DNA of 64,000 nt from Streptomyces sp. NRRL F-5122 (GCF_001507435.1 NZ_LMWH01000229.1:41273-105272), one strand, 5' to 3'; positions 41,763 to 50,968 are shown, counted from the first letter of the stretch. Program-made: numbers and translations. Notes: generated from the sequence alone by a model not told the origin.

Positions 41763-44700
41763 ATGACGGTCACTCGCAGATCGATATTGATCGCCGGTAC
41801 GGCAGCCCCGGCAGCCGGCGCACTTCTAGGAGCCGCCGTCGAGGCGGCCTCGGCGGCCACGGGCACACCGGGCCGCCGGATCGTCGCGCTGCGCGACGGC
41901 TGGCGGTTCGCGCTGGTGGACCCGGGCGGTGTCACCGACCCGACGGGCGCGTACGCGGACGCCGCCGCGCCCGGCTACGACGACTCGGGGTGGCGCCAGG
42001 TCGCCGTGCCGCACGACTGGAGCATCGAGCAGACACCCACCACGGAACACGGCACCACCAGCGGCACGGGCTTCTTTCCAGGCGGCCTCGGCTGGTACCG
42101 CATCGCCTTCACCCTGCCGCCCGGCTCGGCCGGCAAACGGATCTCGGTGGAGTTCGACGGCGTCTACATGGACTCGTACGTCTACTGCAACGGCACCGAG
42201 GTCGGCAGGCACCCCTACGGCTACACGGGCTTCGCCCTCGACCTGACCGATCTGGTGCACACCGACGGCACCACCGAGAACGTCATCGCGGTCAAGGTCC
42301 AGAACCAGCTGCCCAGCAGCCGCTGGTACTCGGGCAGCGGCATCTACCGCGAGGCCCGTCTCGTGATCACCGAGCCCGTGCACGTCGCGCGCTGGGGCAC
42401 CTATGTGACGACGCCGGAGATCACCACGTCGCGGGCGTTCGTGCGGGTGCAGACCTCGGTGGTCAACGACTCGGGCGCCGTCGAGGAGGTGGAGGTCCGA
42501 TCAAGGATCACGGACCCCGACGGCCGTACGGTCGCCCATACGTCGTCCACGGTCTCCGTCACCGACACGACGACCGAGACCCATGAACTGACCGTCCCGA
42601 AGCCCCGGTTGTGGGACTTCTCGACCCCGCGGCGCTACACCCTGGAGACCGAGCTTCGGGTGGGCCGCACGAGCACGGACACCTACCGCACCACCTTCGG
42701 CATCCGCTCCTACCGCTTCGACCCCGACGAGGGCTTCCACCTCAACGGAGCCCACGCCAAGATCAAGGGCGTCGACCTCCACCACGACCTGGGCGCCCTC
42801 GGCGCCGCGATCAGCATCGACGCCGTACGCCGGCAGATGACCATCATGAAGTCGATGGGCGTCAACGCCTTCCGCACCTCGCACAACCCGCCCTCACCGG
42901 AGATGATCCAGGTCTGCGAGGAGCTGGGCATCGTCATGATGGTGGAGGCCTTCGACTGCTGGCACACCGGCAAGACGACCTACGACTACCACCGTTTCTT
43001 CGACGACTGGTGCGAGAGGGACGCCACCGAGATGGTGCTGGCGGCCCGCAATTCCCCGGCCGTGGTGCTGTGGTCGATCGGCAACGAGGTCCCCGATTCC
43101 ACCTCCACCGCCGGGCTCGCCATGGCCGACCGGATCATCACCGCCATCCGGGCGGCGGACGACACCCGGCCCCTTGTCATCGGTTCGGACAAATACCGGA
43201 ACCTTCCGGCCAAGGGCTCGGCAGCCGATCTGATGCTCGCCAAGCTCGACGGGCTCGGCCTGAACTACAACACCGCCAAGTCCGTGGACGCACTGCACGC
43301 CGTCTATCCGCACCTGTTCCTCTTCGAGTCGGAGTCGTCGTCGGAGACCTCGACCCGGGGTGCCTACCAGGAGCCCGAGCACCTCAACACCGGTGAGAAC
43401 CACACGCCCGGCAGACGTGCGACCTCCTCCTACGACAACAACCTCGCCTCCTGGACGATGAGCGGTGAGTACGGGCACAAGAAGGACCGGGACCGCAAGT
43501 GGTTCGCCGGCCAGTTCCTGTGGTCGGGCATCGACTACATCGGCGAGCCCACGCCGTACAACGTCTTCCCGGTCAAGGCCTCCTTCTTCGGTGCCGTCGA
43601 CACGGCGGGATTCCCCAAGGACATGTACCACCTGTTCCGGAGCCAGTGGACGAGTGAGCCCATGGTCCATCTGGTGCCGATGAGCTGGAACCACGAGGAC
43701 GGCGACACCGTCGAGGTGTGGGCGTACGCGAACGTCGACACCGTCGAACTGTTCCTGAACGGAAAGTCACTGGGGACGCGGACGTTCGACACGAAGACGA
43801 CCACGGACGGGCGTACGTACCTGGAGACCACCGAGGAGACCGGCGACGACAAGACCTTCACGGACGGTCCCCACCCCGGCAGCTACACGAGCCCAAACGG
43901 CAGTGCGGGCAAGCTCCACCTGACCTGGAAAGTGCCCTACAGGCCCGGCGAGTTGAAGGCCGTGGGGCGACGCATGGGCAAGGTCGTCGCCACCGACGTC
44001 CTGCGAACCGCGGGTGCCGCGCACGCCCTTCGCCTCACGCCCGACCGTTCGTCGCTCGCCGCCGACGGCCGCTCGCTCCTCTTCGTTACCGCCGAAGTCG
44101 TCGACGCCCATGGCGTGGTGGTGCCCGACGCCGAGCACCTGATGAGCTTCCAGGTCAACGGCGGATCTCTTGCGGGCCTGGACAACGGCCGGGAGGAGAG
44201 CGCCGAGCGGTACCAGGCGAGTACCCGAACCGCCTTCCACGGCAAGGCGCTTGCCATCGTGCGGAGCGGTACCGAGGAGGGCCGGCTGAAGGTGACGGCC
44301 CGTGCCGACGGGCTGCGTACGGCCACCACCACCGTTCGCACCACCAGCGCCTCCTCGAGGGCGACCACCCCGGCGCCCGTGTTCGAGCCCGACCACCCGG
44401 CGGCCGCCATCTACCCCCTGGCGGACGCCGGTTACTCGGGCCGCACCGACACGCTGCCCGCCGCCATGCTCGACGGCAACCCGGCCACCGGCTGGTCCAA
44501 CGCCTTCGCCAAGTCGGCCACCGCCCTGCTGCCCGCGTTCAACGGTGCCCGGGCGAAGGACTGGGTCTCGGTGGACTGGGGCCGGACCCGGCGCTTCGAC
44601 CGCGTCGAGGTGTCCTTCACGCTCGACGCGACCCACAGCCTTCCCGCCTCGGTCGAGGTGTCGGTCTGGGACGGCAGGCGGTACACACCCGTCGAGGGTG

Positions 44701-44855
44701 CGGTCGTGGACTGGGCGACGGCGTCCGACTCGCCCACCGTGATCACTTTCGACGCGGTCCGCGGTTCACGCGTCCGTCTCCTCCTCACCAGCGCCCACCC
44801 TGGTGCCTCCGACGGCGCGGTGCGCATCAGCAGGCTGGAGGTGCCCGTCGGCTGA
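41763..44855 (+). CDS. Secreted GH2 beta-galactosidase-type glycoside hydrolase
   Basis: The 1030-residue precursor has a Tat signal peptide (TRRSILIAG, cut after about residue 32). A GH2 sugar-binding domain (about 35-215), an immunoglobulin-like domain (220-320), and a TIM barrel (about 325-640) follow, with the acid/base IGNEVP (E442) and the probable nucleophile E524 in FESESSSETS. DUF4982- and DUF4981-like sandwich domains come next, and a discoidin-type F5/8 carbohydrate-binding domain ends it (about 885-1030). It should release beta-galactose or a related sugar outside the cell. ATG 41763 follows GAGGGAGAG. Its last 90 bases overlap the end of the convergent cytochrome b gene. Confidence 0.88.
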   Translation: MTVTRRSILIAGTAAPAAGALLGAAVEAASAATGTPGRRIVALRDGWRFALVDPGGVTDPTGAYADAAAPGYDDSGWRQVAVPHDWSIEQTPTTEHGTTSGTGFFPGGLGWYRIAFTLPPGSAGKRISVEFDGVYMDSYVYCNGTEVGRHPYGYTGFALDLTDLVHTDGTTENVIAVKVQNQLPSSRWYSGSGIYREARLVITEPVHVARWGTYVTTPEITTSRAFVRVQTSVVNDSGAVEEVEVRSRITDPDGRTVAHTSSTVSVTDTTTETHELTVPKPRLWDFSTPRRYTLETELRVGRTSTDTYRTTFGIRSYRFDPDEGFHLNGAHAKIKGVDLHHDLGALGAAISIDAVRRQMTIMKSMGVNAFRTSHNPPSPEMIQVCEELGIVMMVEAFDCWHTGKTTYDYHRFFDDWCERDATEMVLAARNSPAVVLWSIGNEVPDSTSTAGLAMADRIITAIRAADDTRPLVIGSDKYRNLPAKGSAADLMLAKLDGLGLNYNTAKSVDALHAVYPHLFLFESESSSETSTRGAYQEPEHLNTGENHTPGRRATSSYDNNLASWTMSGEYGHKKDRDRKWFAGQFLWSGIDYIGEPTPYNVFPVKASFFGAVDTAGFPKDMYHLFRSQWTSEPMVHLVPMSWNHEDGDTVEVWAYANVDTVELFLNGKSLGTRTFDTKTTTDGRTYLETTEETGDDKTFTDGPHPGSYTSPNGSAGKLHLTWKVPYRPGELKAVGRRMGKVVATDVLRTAGAAHALRLTPDRSSLAADGRSLLFVTAEVVDAHGVVVPDAEHLMSFQVNGGSLAGLDNGREESAERYQASTRTAFHGKALAIVRSGTEEGRLKVTARADGLRTATTTVRTTSASSRATTPAPVFEPDHPAAAIYPLADAGYSGRTDTLPAAMLDGNPATGWSNAFAKSATALLPAFNGARAKDWVSVDWGRTRRFDRVEVSFTLDATHSLPASVEVSVWDGRRYTPVEGAVVDWATASDSPTVITFDAVRGSRVRLLLTSAHPGASDGAVRISRLEVPVG

Positions 44856-46313
44856 CGCGCCGTCACGACTGTGCGCGGTGAGCATGTACCGCCGGGCAGG
44901 GGAGAGCGGTTGCCGTACTTCGACGTACTCGCCGTGCGGCAGCCGCTTGACCATGCCGGTCTCGCGTCCGTGCTCCACCAGTTCGCGGTCCGCGGCCTGG
45001 AGTGCCAGACAGATACGCCGGGTCACGACGAAGACCAGGACCGGGACGACCAGCACCGCGATCCTGATGGTCCACGTCAGCGCATTGATGGACAGATGCA
45101 GATGCGTGGCCAGGATGTCGTTGCCACCACCCGCGAGAAGGATCAGATAGATGCTGAGCCATGCGGCGCCGAGCGCCGTGCGAAGGGGCCGGTTGCGCGG
45201 CCGGTCCAGCAGATGGTGTTCGCGTGTGTCCTTGGTGACCCATGCCTCCACGAACGGGTAGACCCCGATGAGGACCAGCAGCAGGGGGAACACCACCACC
45301 GGGATCAGTACGCCGAGGATCAGCGTGTGTCCGCCCACGGTGATCTCCCAGCCGGGCATGATGCGGACCAGTCCCTCGGCGAAGCCCAGATACCAGTCCG
45401 GCTGGGCCCCCGTGGACACCTGGTCGGTGCGGAAGGGCCCGTAGGTCCAGACGGGATTGATCGTGGCCACCGCGGAGACGAGCGCGATCACCCCGAAGAC
45501 CAGGAAGAAGAAGCCGCCCGCCTTCGCCAGGTAGACCGGGAAGAAGGGGGCGCCCACGACGTTGCGTTCCGTCTTCCCAGGACCGGCGAACTGCGTGTGC
45601 TTGTGGTAGACGACCAGCAGCACGTGGGTGACGACGAGTGCCGCCATGATCCCCGGGACCAGCAGCACATGGAGGGAGTAGAAGCGGGAGACGATGTCGT
45701 GGCCGGGGAACTGCCCGCCGAAGACGAACATCGACAGATACGTGCCCACGATCGGCACCGACAGCAGGGCGCCGTTCACGAACCGCAGTCCGGATCCCGA
45801 CAGAGCGTCGTCGGGCAGGGAGTAGCCGAACAGCCCCTCGAAGATGCCGAGGACGAGCAGCAGCCAGCCGAACAGCCAGTTCACCTCACGCGGCTTGCGG
45901 AACGAGCCGGTGAAGAAGTGACGCATCATGTGCGTCAGCATCGCCGCCACGAAGATCAGTGCCGCCCAGTGGTGGATCTGCCGGATCAGCAGACCGCCGC
46001 GCACGTCGAAGCTGATGTGGAGCGTCGAGGCGTACGCGTCGGACATGCGGATGCCGTTCAGCGGCACATAACCGCCGTGGTAGGTCACCTCGGTGGTCGA
46101 CGGGTGGAAGAAGAGCGTGAGATAGATGCCGGTGAGCACCAGCACCACGAAGCTGTAGAGGCATATCTCGCCGAGCAGGAACGACCAGTGGTCGGGGAAG
46201 ACCTTGCGCAGGTACTTCCGGCCCAGCGAGTGGATGCCGAGCCGCCCGTCGAACCAGTCCGCGACGCGCTGCCCGGAGGAGGCAGGTGCGGCCGTTCGTC
46301 CGTCTGTCGTCAT
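44766..46313 (-). CDS. Cytochrome b subunit (QcrB-like), stand-alone paralogue
   Basis: The 515-residue integral membrane protein is actinobacterial cytochrome b of the bc1 complex. It has the haem-binding helices with paired histidines (IHHWAALIFVAAMLTHMMRH and YSLHVLLVPGIMAALVVTHV), a PDWY-type quinol-site motif in GAQPDWYLGFAEGLVRIMPG, and LPDDALSGSGLR. The normal complex also needs QcrA and QcrC, and neither is present; the gene follows an ECF sigma gene instead, with its ATG overlapping the sigma stop. So it is an accessory copy, perhaps swapped into the complex under special conditions. The C-terminus extends about 35 residues beyond the hydrophobic core and overlaps the GH2 gene on the other strand. 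Confidence 0.85.
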   Translation of the reverse strand: MTTDGRTAAPASSGQRVADWFDGRLGIHSLGRKYLRKVFPDHWSFLLGEICLYSFVVLVLTGIYLTLFFHPSTTEVTYHGGYVPLNGIRMSDAYASTLHISFDVRGGLLIRQIHHWAALIFVAAMLTHMMRHFFTGSFRKPREVNWLFGWLLLVLGIFEGLFGYSLPDDALSGSGLRFVNGALLSVPIVGTYLSMFVFGGQFPGHDIVSRFYSLHVLLVPGIMAALVVTHVLLVVYHKHTQFAGPGKTERNVVGAPFFPVYLAKAGGFFFLVFGVIALVSAVATINPVWTYGPFRTDQVSTGAQPDWYLGFAEGLVRIMPGWEITVGGHTLILGVLIPVVVFPLLLVLIGVYPFVEAWVTKDTREHHLLDRPRNRPLRTALGAAWLSIYLILLAGGGNDILATHLHLSINALTWTIRIAVLVVPVLVFVVTRRICLALQAADRELVEHGRETGMVKRLPHGEYVEVRQPLSPARRYMLTAHSRDGASADGHLQPADAHRAVGGTRVGAGEEETDA

Positions 46314-47266
46314 GCCGACACCTCCTCGGCCGCGGTCCCCGCGCCCCGTCGTACGTGCGTGAGCTTGTCGGGGTTGGTGACGATGAAGACGTCCGAGATC
46401 TGTTCGCCGTCGGGTGTCAGATCCATGACCATCACCGCGTACGGGGCGTCTCCGTCGAACACCACCGCGGAGTCGTCGCCGTTGACCCGGCGGTAGCGGA
46501 TGTCGAGGCCCGACCCGCGCCGGGTGGCGTACCCCGCCAGCAGACGTGCGGCCTTGTCGCGGCCGCGCACGGGCCGCAGGCCGGCCGCCGCCTTACCGCC
46601 GCCGTCCGCCCATACGGTGACGTCCGGTGCCAGGATCTCCATCAGCGCGGCGATGTCCCCGCCGAGCGAGGCCCGGACGAAGCGCTCGGTTGCCTCCTGA
46701 CGCACTCGTGGATGCGCCCGGTAGCGCGGGCGCCGGGCGCGGACGTGTGCGCGGGCGCGGTGTGCGAGCTGGCGAACGGCCGCAGGACTGCGGTCCAGGA
46801 CGTTCGCGATCTCCGTATGGGCGTACCCGAACACCTCGTGGAGGACGAACACCGCCCGTTCCAAGGGGGTCAGGGACTCCAGCACCACGAGCAGCGCCAT
46901 CGAGACCGACTCCGAGCGCACCGCACGCTCGGCCGATTCGTCGGGTGCCGCCTCGTCGAGCAGGGGCTCGGGGAGCCAGGGGCCCACATAGGTCTCGCGG
47001 CGGCGGGCGATGGCGGCACGTCGCGCGAGCGCGTGGTTGACCGCGATGCGGACCAGGTAGGCGCGTGGGTTGTCGATGCGGTCGGCTTGGGCGTGGGCCG
47101 TGCGGCCGGTCCACGACAGCCAGGTTTCCTGAAGAACGTCTTCGGTGTCGGCGACGCTGCCGAGCATGTTGTAGACGATCGCGAAGACCAGTTCGCGATG
47201 GTCGACGAACACCTGGGTCGCGGTGCCGGCCTGGTCGCCTGCCGGGTGATCGGTCCTTTCGGGCAT
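46310..47266 (-). CDS. ECF41-type RNA polymerase sigma factor
   Basis: The 318-residue protein has sigma2 (about 18-85), a linker with the ECF41 motif YVGPWLPEPL, sigma4 (about 115-170; LTPLERAVFVLHEVFGYAHT) and a SnoaL-like C-terminal extension with WADGGGKAAAG (DGGGK/R motif) and NPDKL. These three motifs mark group ECF41, in which the extension itself controls sigma activity and no anti-sigma factor is used. ATG 47266 follows GGGAGGA. ECF41 genes usually stand beside a carboxymuconolactone decarboxylase, oxidoreductase or epimerase gene; here the partner is a cytochrome b, overlapping by four bases. A matching TGTCACA-type promoter precedes it, implying autoregulation. Confidence 0.88.
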   Translation of the reverse strand: MPERTDHPAGDQAGTATQVFVDHRELVFAIVYNMLGSVADTEDVLQETWLSWTGRTAHAQADRIDNPRAYLVRIAVNHALARRAAIARRRETYVGPWLPEPLLDEAAPDESAERAVRSESVSMALLVVLESLTPLERAVFVLHEVFGYAHTEIANVLDRSPAAVRQLAHRARAHVRARRPRYRAHPRVRQEATERFVRASLGGDIAALMEILAPDVTVWADGGGKAAAGLRPVRGRDKAARLLAGYATRRGSGLDIRYRRVNGDDSAVVFDGDAPYAVMVMDLTPDGEQISDVFIVTNPDKLTHVRRGAGTAAEEVSA

Positions 47267-47299
47267 GACAGTCCTCCCTGTGGTGCGCTCCTCCAGTGC

Positions 47300-47327
47300 G
47301 ACTCCCGGAAGGGGGCCGAATGTGACA
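47300..47327 (-). promoter_or_regulatory. ECF41-type promoter of the sigma-cytochrome b operon
   Basis: Read on the minus strand, TGTCACA (47327-47321) is followed 17 bases later by AGTC (47303-47300), close to the ECF41 consensus TGTCACA and CGTC. It would start the transcript about 27 bases before the sigma gene. Confidence 0.6.
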
Positions 47328-47920
47328 CGACACGGCCCGACGTGACGCAGATCTCACCCGCCGGTTGCTTCCGTGGGTTCTGGCGCCGGGTGCCGGCCAC
47401 TGGGGCGGCTCCTGCTCCGGGGGCCGCGGCGACACCGGCGGTACCGCTTTCACCCGACGGAGAAGTCGGTGACCACGGACTGGTCGGGCAGCTCGGCCAA
47501 CGCGCGATTCGCCCGCGCCGTCGCCGTCGCGTACATGTTCGGATGTACGCGAGCGGCGCCTGAGCGCGCAGGCCGGACACGCGGCGCGGGAAATTTCGAA
47601 TGCCGGTGCGAAGGACCGTAGTTGACGTGGTGTCTAACCGATTTTCCCTTGGGGACCGATGTTGTCCAAGTGCCTTGTTGGTCGTGAGTGACGTGTGCAA
47701 GGGTGAGCCTCCCCAGGCATGGGCAATGGCCGGGTCCGATCCGCTGCTCGTCATTACGGATCGTCGGCGGGCTCAAAAGGCTCACGCTCCGACGGTCGTC
47801 ACGCGGCCCTCGCACGCGGCTCTTTCCCGCGCCTGCCAAAAAGGTCCGCACCAATCCCGCTCCCTTTTGGCGAACGCAGAACTCCGTGTGCCACCTTGCG
47901 CCTTGGAAGGAAACCGCTCA
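47328..47920. other. Long intergenic region upstream of the second lectin-sigma gene
   Basis: These 593 bases hold no convincing gene. Frames exist on both strands (for example minus-strand 47450-47854, ending RANRALAELPDQSVVTDFSV), but their codon use is poor except for the last 30 codons, which may be a remnant. From 47630 to 47920 the DNA is AT-richer than average, with tracts such as AAAAAGG and CTTTTGG, as expected of a long regulated leader. TTGACG near 47622 is a possible -35 box. Confidence 0.35.
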
Positions 47921-49576
47921 GTGCACACCCCCCACCCGCCACGTCCGCTTCATCCTCCCCGTCCCGGGATGCCACCCGGGGAGTCCGACGAGACCCTGGC
48001 CACTCGGCTCAGGGGCCGTCCCGTGGGCGAGGACACCCAGCCCGTCGCACTGCTGATGGCGCGGCACTGGCAGGCGGCGCACGACTACGCAGCCATCTGC
48101 CTCGCCTCCACGTCGGATGCCGCCTCGATGGTCACCGCCACCGCCTTCCACCGCATACTCGGCCATCTCCAGCGCTCCGGTTCCGCGGCCGCGCTGCGTC
48201 CCCAACTCCTCGTGGCGGTACGGGACACCGTCCGGGAATGGTCGGCGGAGGACCGGATATCCGGCGCGGTGCCCGCGTTGAGAAAACCCGCGGGGGGCCG
48301 CGGGATGCGCACCGCGAAGTCGCTGACACGGGAAAATCGGGCCCTCGCCGAACGCTCTTTCCAATCGCTGCCCGGACTTGCCCGGTGCCTGTTGTGGCAC
48401 GGGGAGGTCGAGGCCGAGCACATATCCGTTCCAGCCGTCCTGCTGGGCATGGACTCCGAGAGTGCGGCAGCCGCGCTGGAACAGGCGCGCGAGCAATTCC
48501 GGGCGGCCTGTGTGCGCTCGCACCGTGAACTCGCCCCAACCGACGAATGCCGGTATCACAACCGGCTGCTCGACGTCCCCATGCGCCGCGGCAGCGCCCT
48601 GCTTCCGGAAGTCCAACAGCACGTTCTGGAGTGCCGCTACTGTCGTTCCGCCGCCGAGCAACTGAGCCATTTCGAAGGCGGACTCGGTGGACTTCTCGCC
48701 GAGGCGGTTCTCGGTTGGGGCGCACACCGCTACCTCGACTCCCGTCCCGGACGCGCCTCGTCCTTTCCCCGTGGTGGCGGCGGTTCCGGCCTCGGCGGCA
48801 GACGCACGGGCGGTGGCGGGCGCCACCGACTGCTTCCGGGGGTCCCCACGCGGCTCGGCCGCGGCATCCTGGCGGGGGAGCCCCAGACCCGCGCGCTGCT
48901 GACCGGTGCGGGCATCGCCGCGGCCGTCGCGATCGCCACGCTGCTGGCCGGCGGCATCTGGTCGGACGACGGCGGCGCCGACCCCGTGGCCACCAGCGCG
49001 AGCGGCGGGCTCACACCCGACGCGGACCCGGACGCACTGCCCGACGTGCCCTCGCCGCCCGACTCGGCCGGTCTGTCCACGCAGCCGCAGCAGACCAGGC
49101 TGCGTTATGCCGCGGGCGACCTCTGTCTCGACATCCGCGGCACGGTGCAGTCGGGCGCGGGCACCCGGCTCACGGCTTGCTCCTCGGCATGGACACAGCA
49201 GTGGTCGTACGAGAGCGACGGCCTTCTGCGCAGCGTCGCCGACCTGGGGCTGTGTCTGGACTCCCACGCCACCGACGGGGTCGTCACGCTGGCCCGGTGC
49301 GACACGGACGAGGCGCGCGCGAACGACGTCCGCTACGACCTCACCGTCCGGGGCGAACTGCTGCCGCGCTGGAGCGAGGGCCTCGCCGTCACCCCCGCGA
49401 ACGACGAGCCGAACGCAGACGTCGTCGTCAGGAACCGGGACGGCTCGGGCATCCGGCAGTGGGCGACCGACCGGCAGCCGGAGCAGTCCCCGTCCCTGTC
49501 GATCGCCGGCACGGGCGGTCCGCCGACCGCGCAGGACCCTCGGCTGCCGTCCCAGGCGCAGGGTCTCGGCCTCTGA
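47921..49576 (+). CDS. Membrane sigma-factor-like protein with zinc finger and ricin lectin domain, second copy
   Basis: The 551-residue paralogue of the protein at 37180 has the same plan: sigma2-like (about 42-110; LLMARHWQAAHDYAAICLA, LRPQLLVAVRDTVREW), sigma4-like (about 145-205; LPGLARCLLWHGEVEAEHIS, LLGMDSESAAAALEQAREQF), zinc-finger HVLECRYC at about 234-241, membrane helix (about 325-348) and ricin-type beta-trefoil (about 393-515; CLDIRGTVQSG, QQWSYESDGLLRSVADLGLC). The collagen-like tail is absent. GTG 47921 follows GGAAGGAA. It is next to the bxl xylobiose locus, so a plant-polysaccharide signal is an attractive but unproven ligand. Whether the sigma parts still bind promoters cannot be told by eye. 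Confidence 0.7.
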   Translation: MHTPHPPRPLHPPRPGMPPGESDETLATRLRGRPVGEDTQPVALLMARHWQAAHDYAAICLASTSDAASMVTATAFHRILGHLQRSGSAAALRPQLLVAVRDTVREWSAEDRISGAVPALRKPAGGRGMRTAKSLTRENRALAERSFQSLPGLARCLLWHGEVEAEHISVPAVLLGMDSESAAAALEQAREQFRAACVRSHRELAPTDECRYHNRLLDVPMRRGSALLPEVQQHVLECRYCRSAAEQLSHFEGGLGGLLAEAVLGWGAHRYLDSRPGRASSFPRGGGGSGLGGRRTGGGGRHRLLPGVPTRLGRGILAGEPQTRALLTGAGIAAAVAIATLLAGGIWSDDGGADPVATSASGGLTPDADPDALPDVPSPPDSAGLSTQPQQTRLRYAAGDLCLDIRGTVQSGAGTRLTACSSAWTQQWSYESDGLLRSVADLGLCLDSHATDGVVTLARCDTDEARANDVRYDLTVRGELLPRWSEGLAVTPANDEPNADVVVRNRDGSGIRQWATDRQPEQSPSLSIAGTGGPPTAQDPRLPSQAQGLGL

Positions 49577-49697
49577 CCACCGCCGGGTGAGCGGGCGGCG
49601 TCGGCCGAGTCGGCCCTGAGTCGGCCGGTGGGCGTCCCGCCCCAGGGTGTGGCCGCCGTCGCGGCGACCGGCGCGGCGGCCGACGTGGGACCGGGGC

Positions 49698-49708
49698 CGA
49701 AAGTTTCG
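49698..49708. promoter_or_regulatory. Second xylan-type operator (CGAAAGTTTCG)
   Basis: This 11-mer is the exact reverse complement of the bxlE-promoter operator CGAAACTTTCG at 51079-51089, known from Streptomyces xylanase and bxl promoters. It lies 232 bases beyond the end of bxlR with no promoter-proximal gene. Confidence 0.6.
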
Positions 49709-49763
49709 CCACGTTTGCGGTGCTCTGCCGCACCGGTCCGGGACGCGGGTGGCCGCGGGGAAG

Positions 49764-49792
49764 GGGACGCGCCGACACGGCCGGCGCGTCCC
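49764..49792. terminator. Hairpin terminator between convergent genes
   Basis: GGGACGCGCCG (49764-49774) pairs perfectly with CGGCGCGTCCC (49782-49792) around a 7-base loop. Confidence 0.65.
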
Positions 49793-49939
49793 ATTGCGGA
49801 CGGTCGGTGTTCACGAACGGCGTGGCCCGGCGGACTGCGCCTGGCCGCCGCCGAAGTCCTTTGCGCACACGGTCTTTTGACGGGGCGCGGAGGGCGGCGG
49901 CCCGCTGCCGGAAAGGGCCGTCGCCGCCGCGCGGAGCGC

Positions 49940-50962
49940 TCAGCTGTTCTTCGGGGGCGCAGTGCTCTGCCGTACCACCAGGTGGGTCGCGAGCTCGATG
50001 CGCAGCGCGGACTTACCCGCATCGTGCGGGCGCAACAGCATCCGCGCCGCCTCCTCGGCCATCTGCCGCAGCGGCTGGTGGACCGTGGTCAGGGAGGGGC
50101 TCGACCACTGCGCGAGCGGAACGTCGTCGTAGCCGACCACCGACAGATCGTCCGGCACGCTCAGGCCCTTCAGCCGTGCCGCCTCCAGCACACCGAGCGC
50201 CTGCAGATCGCTGCCGGCGAAGATGGCGGTCGGCCGGTCCGGGCGCTCGAGCAGGTCCATGGCCTGTTCGAAGCCACCCTGCACATGGAAGTCGCCGAAG
50301 CGCACGAGGGACGGGTCGACCTCCAGGCCCGCCATCGTCATGGCCGAGCGGTAGCCGTCGAGCCGCGCGAGGGAGCACATCATGTCCTCAGGGCCGGTGA
50401 TGATGGCGATGCGCTCGTGCTGGAAGTCGGTGAGGTGGCGCGTTGCCGCCAGACCGCCGGCCCAGTTGGCGGAGCCGACGGAGGGCACGTCCGGATCGGG
50501 ATCGCCGGCCGGATCGACGATGACGAACGGGATCGCCCGCGACCGCAGTTGCTTCTTCACCTTGTCCGGGAGCGCGGAGAAGACCAGGACCACACCCAGG
50601 GGCCGGCGGCGCAGCACCCCCTCGATCCAGTCGGATCCGGGAGCATGCCGCGTGCCGCTCTCCGTGAGTACGACGCTCGCCTTGTTCTGCTTGGCGACGT
50701 TCTCCACGCCCCGGATGAGTTCCATGGCCCAGACGCTCTCCAACTCGTGGAAGACGAGCTCGATGAGCGGGGCCTGGGGCGGGGCCTGGGACCGGCGGCG
50801 GTAACCGTGCATGTCGAGGAGTTGTTCGACCTTGGTGCGGGTCGCCTCGGAGACATCGGAGCGACCGTTGAGGACTTTCGAAACCGTCGACAGCGACACA
50901 CCGGCCTGCTCGGCCACCTCGGCCAGGGTCACTCGGCCGTCCACCTCGTCGTTATCACGCAT
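49940..50962 (-). CDS. bxlR: LacI family repressor of the xylobiose locus
   Basis: The 340-residue protein has a LacI HTH at about 9-55 (VTLAEVAEQAGVSLSTVSKV, LNGRSDVSEATRTKVEQLLD) and a periplasmic-binding-protein-like sensor domain (about 62-335; VIVDPAGDPDPD, FAGSDLQALGVLEAA, VGYDDVPLAQWSSPSLTTVH). It is divergent from an ABC transporter and GH3 enzyme whose order equals the S. lividans bxlEFGA locus, and the known operator CGAAACTTTCG is in the intervening promoter, so it is called BxlR. Xylobiose or xylose should release it. ATG 50962 lies six bases after TATCCT on its strand, indicating a leaderless message. Confidence 0.85.
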   Translation of the reverse strand: MRDNDEVDGRVTLAEVAEQAGVSLSTVSKVLNGRSDVSEATRTKVEQLLDMHGYRRRSQAPPQAPLIELVFHELESVWAMELIRGVENVAKQNKASVVLTESGTRHAPGSDWIEGVLRRRPLGVVLVFSALPDKVKKQLRSRAIPFVIVDPAGDPDPDVPSVGSANWAGGLAATRHLTDFQHERIAIITGPEDMMCSLARLDGYRSAMTMAGLEVDPSLVRFGDFHVQGGFEQAMDLLERPDRPTAIFAGSDLQALGVLEAARLKGLSVPDDLSVVGYDDVPLAQWSSPSLTTVHQPLRQMAEEAARMLLRPHDAGKSALRIELATHLVVRQSTAPPKNS

Positions 50963-50968
50963 GTCCGA

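Larger units (their letters stand above)
49577..49939. other. Intergenic region with an orphan BxlR-type operator
   Basis: These 363 bases separate the second lectin-sigma gene from bxlR, both ending or facing here (genes converge). They contain the perfect CGAAAGTTTCG operator (49698-49708) and a hairpin terminator (49764-49792). I see no gene between them that the operator could serve. Confidence 0.45.

Noticed and set aside
47450..47854. 134-codon minus-strand gene upstream of the second lectin-sigma gene
   Set aside because: Codon use is poor over most of its length and there is no ribosome site; only the last 30 codons look protein-like, so at most it is a remnant.
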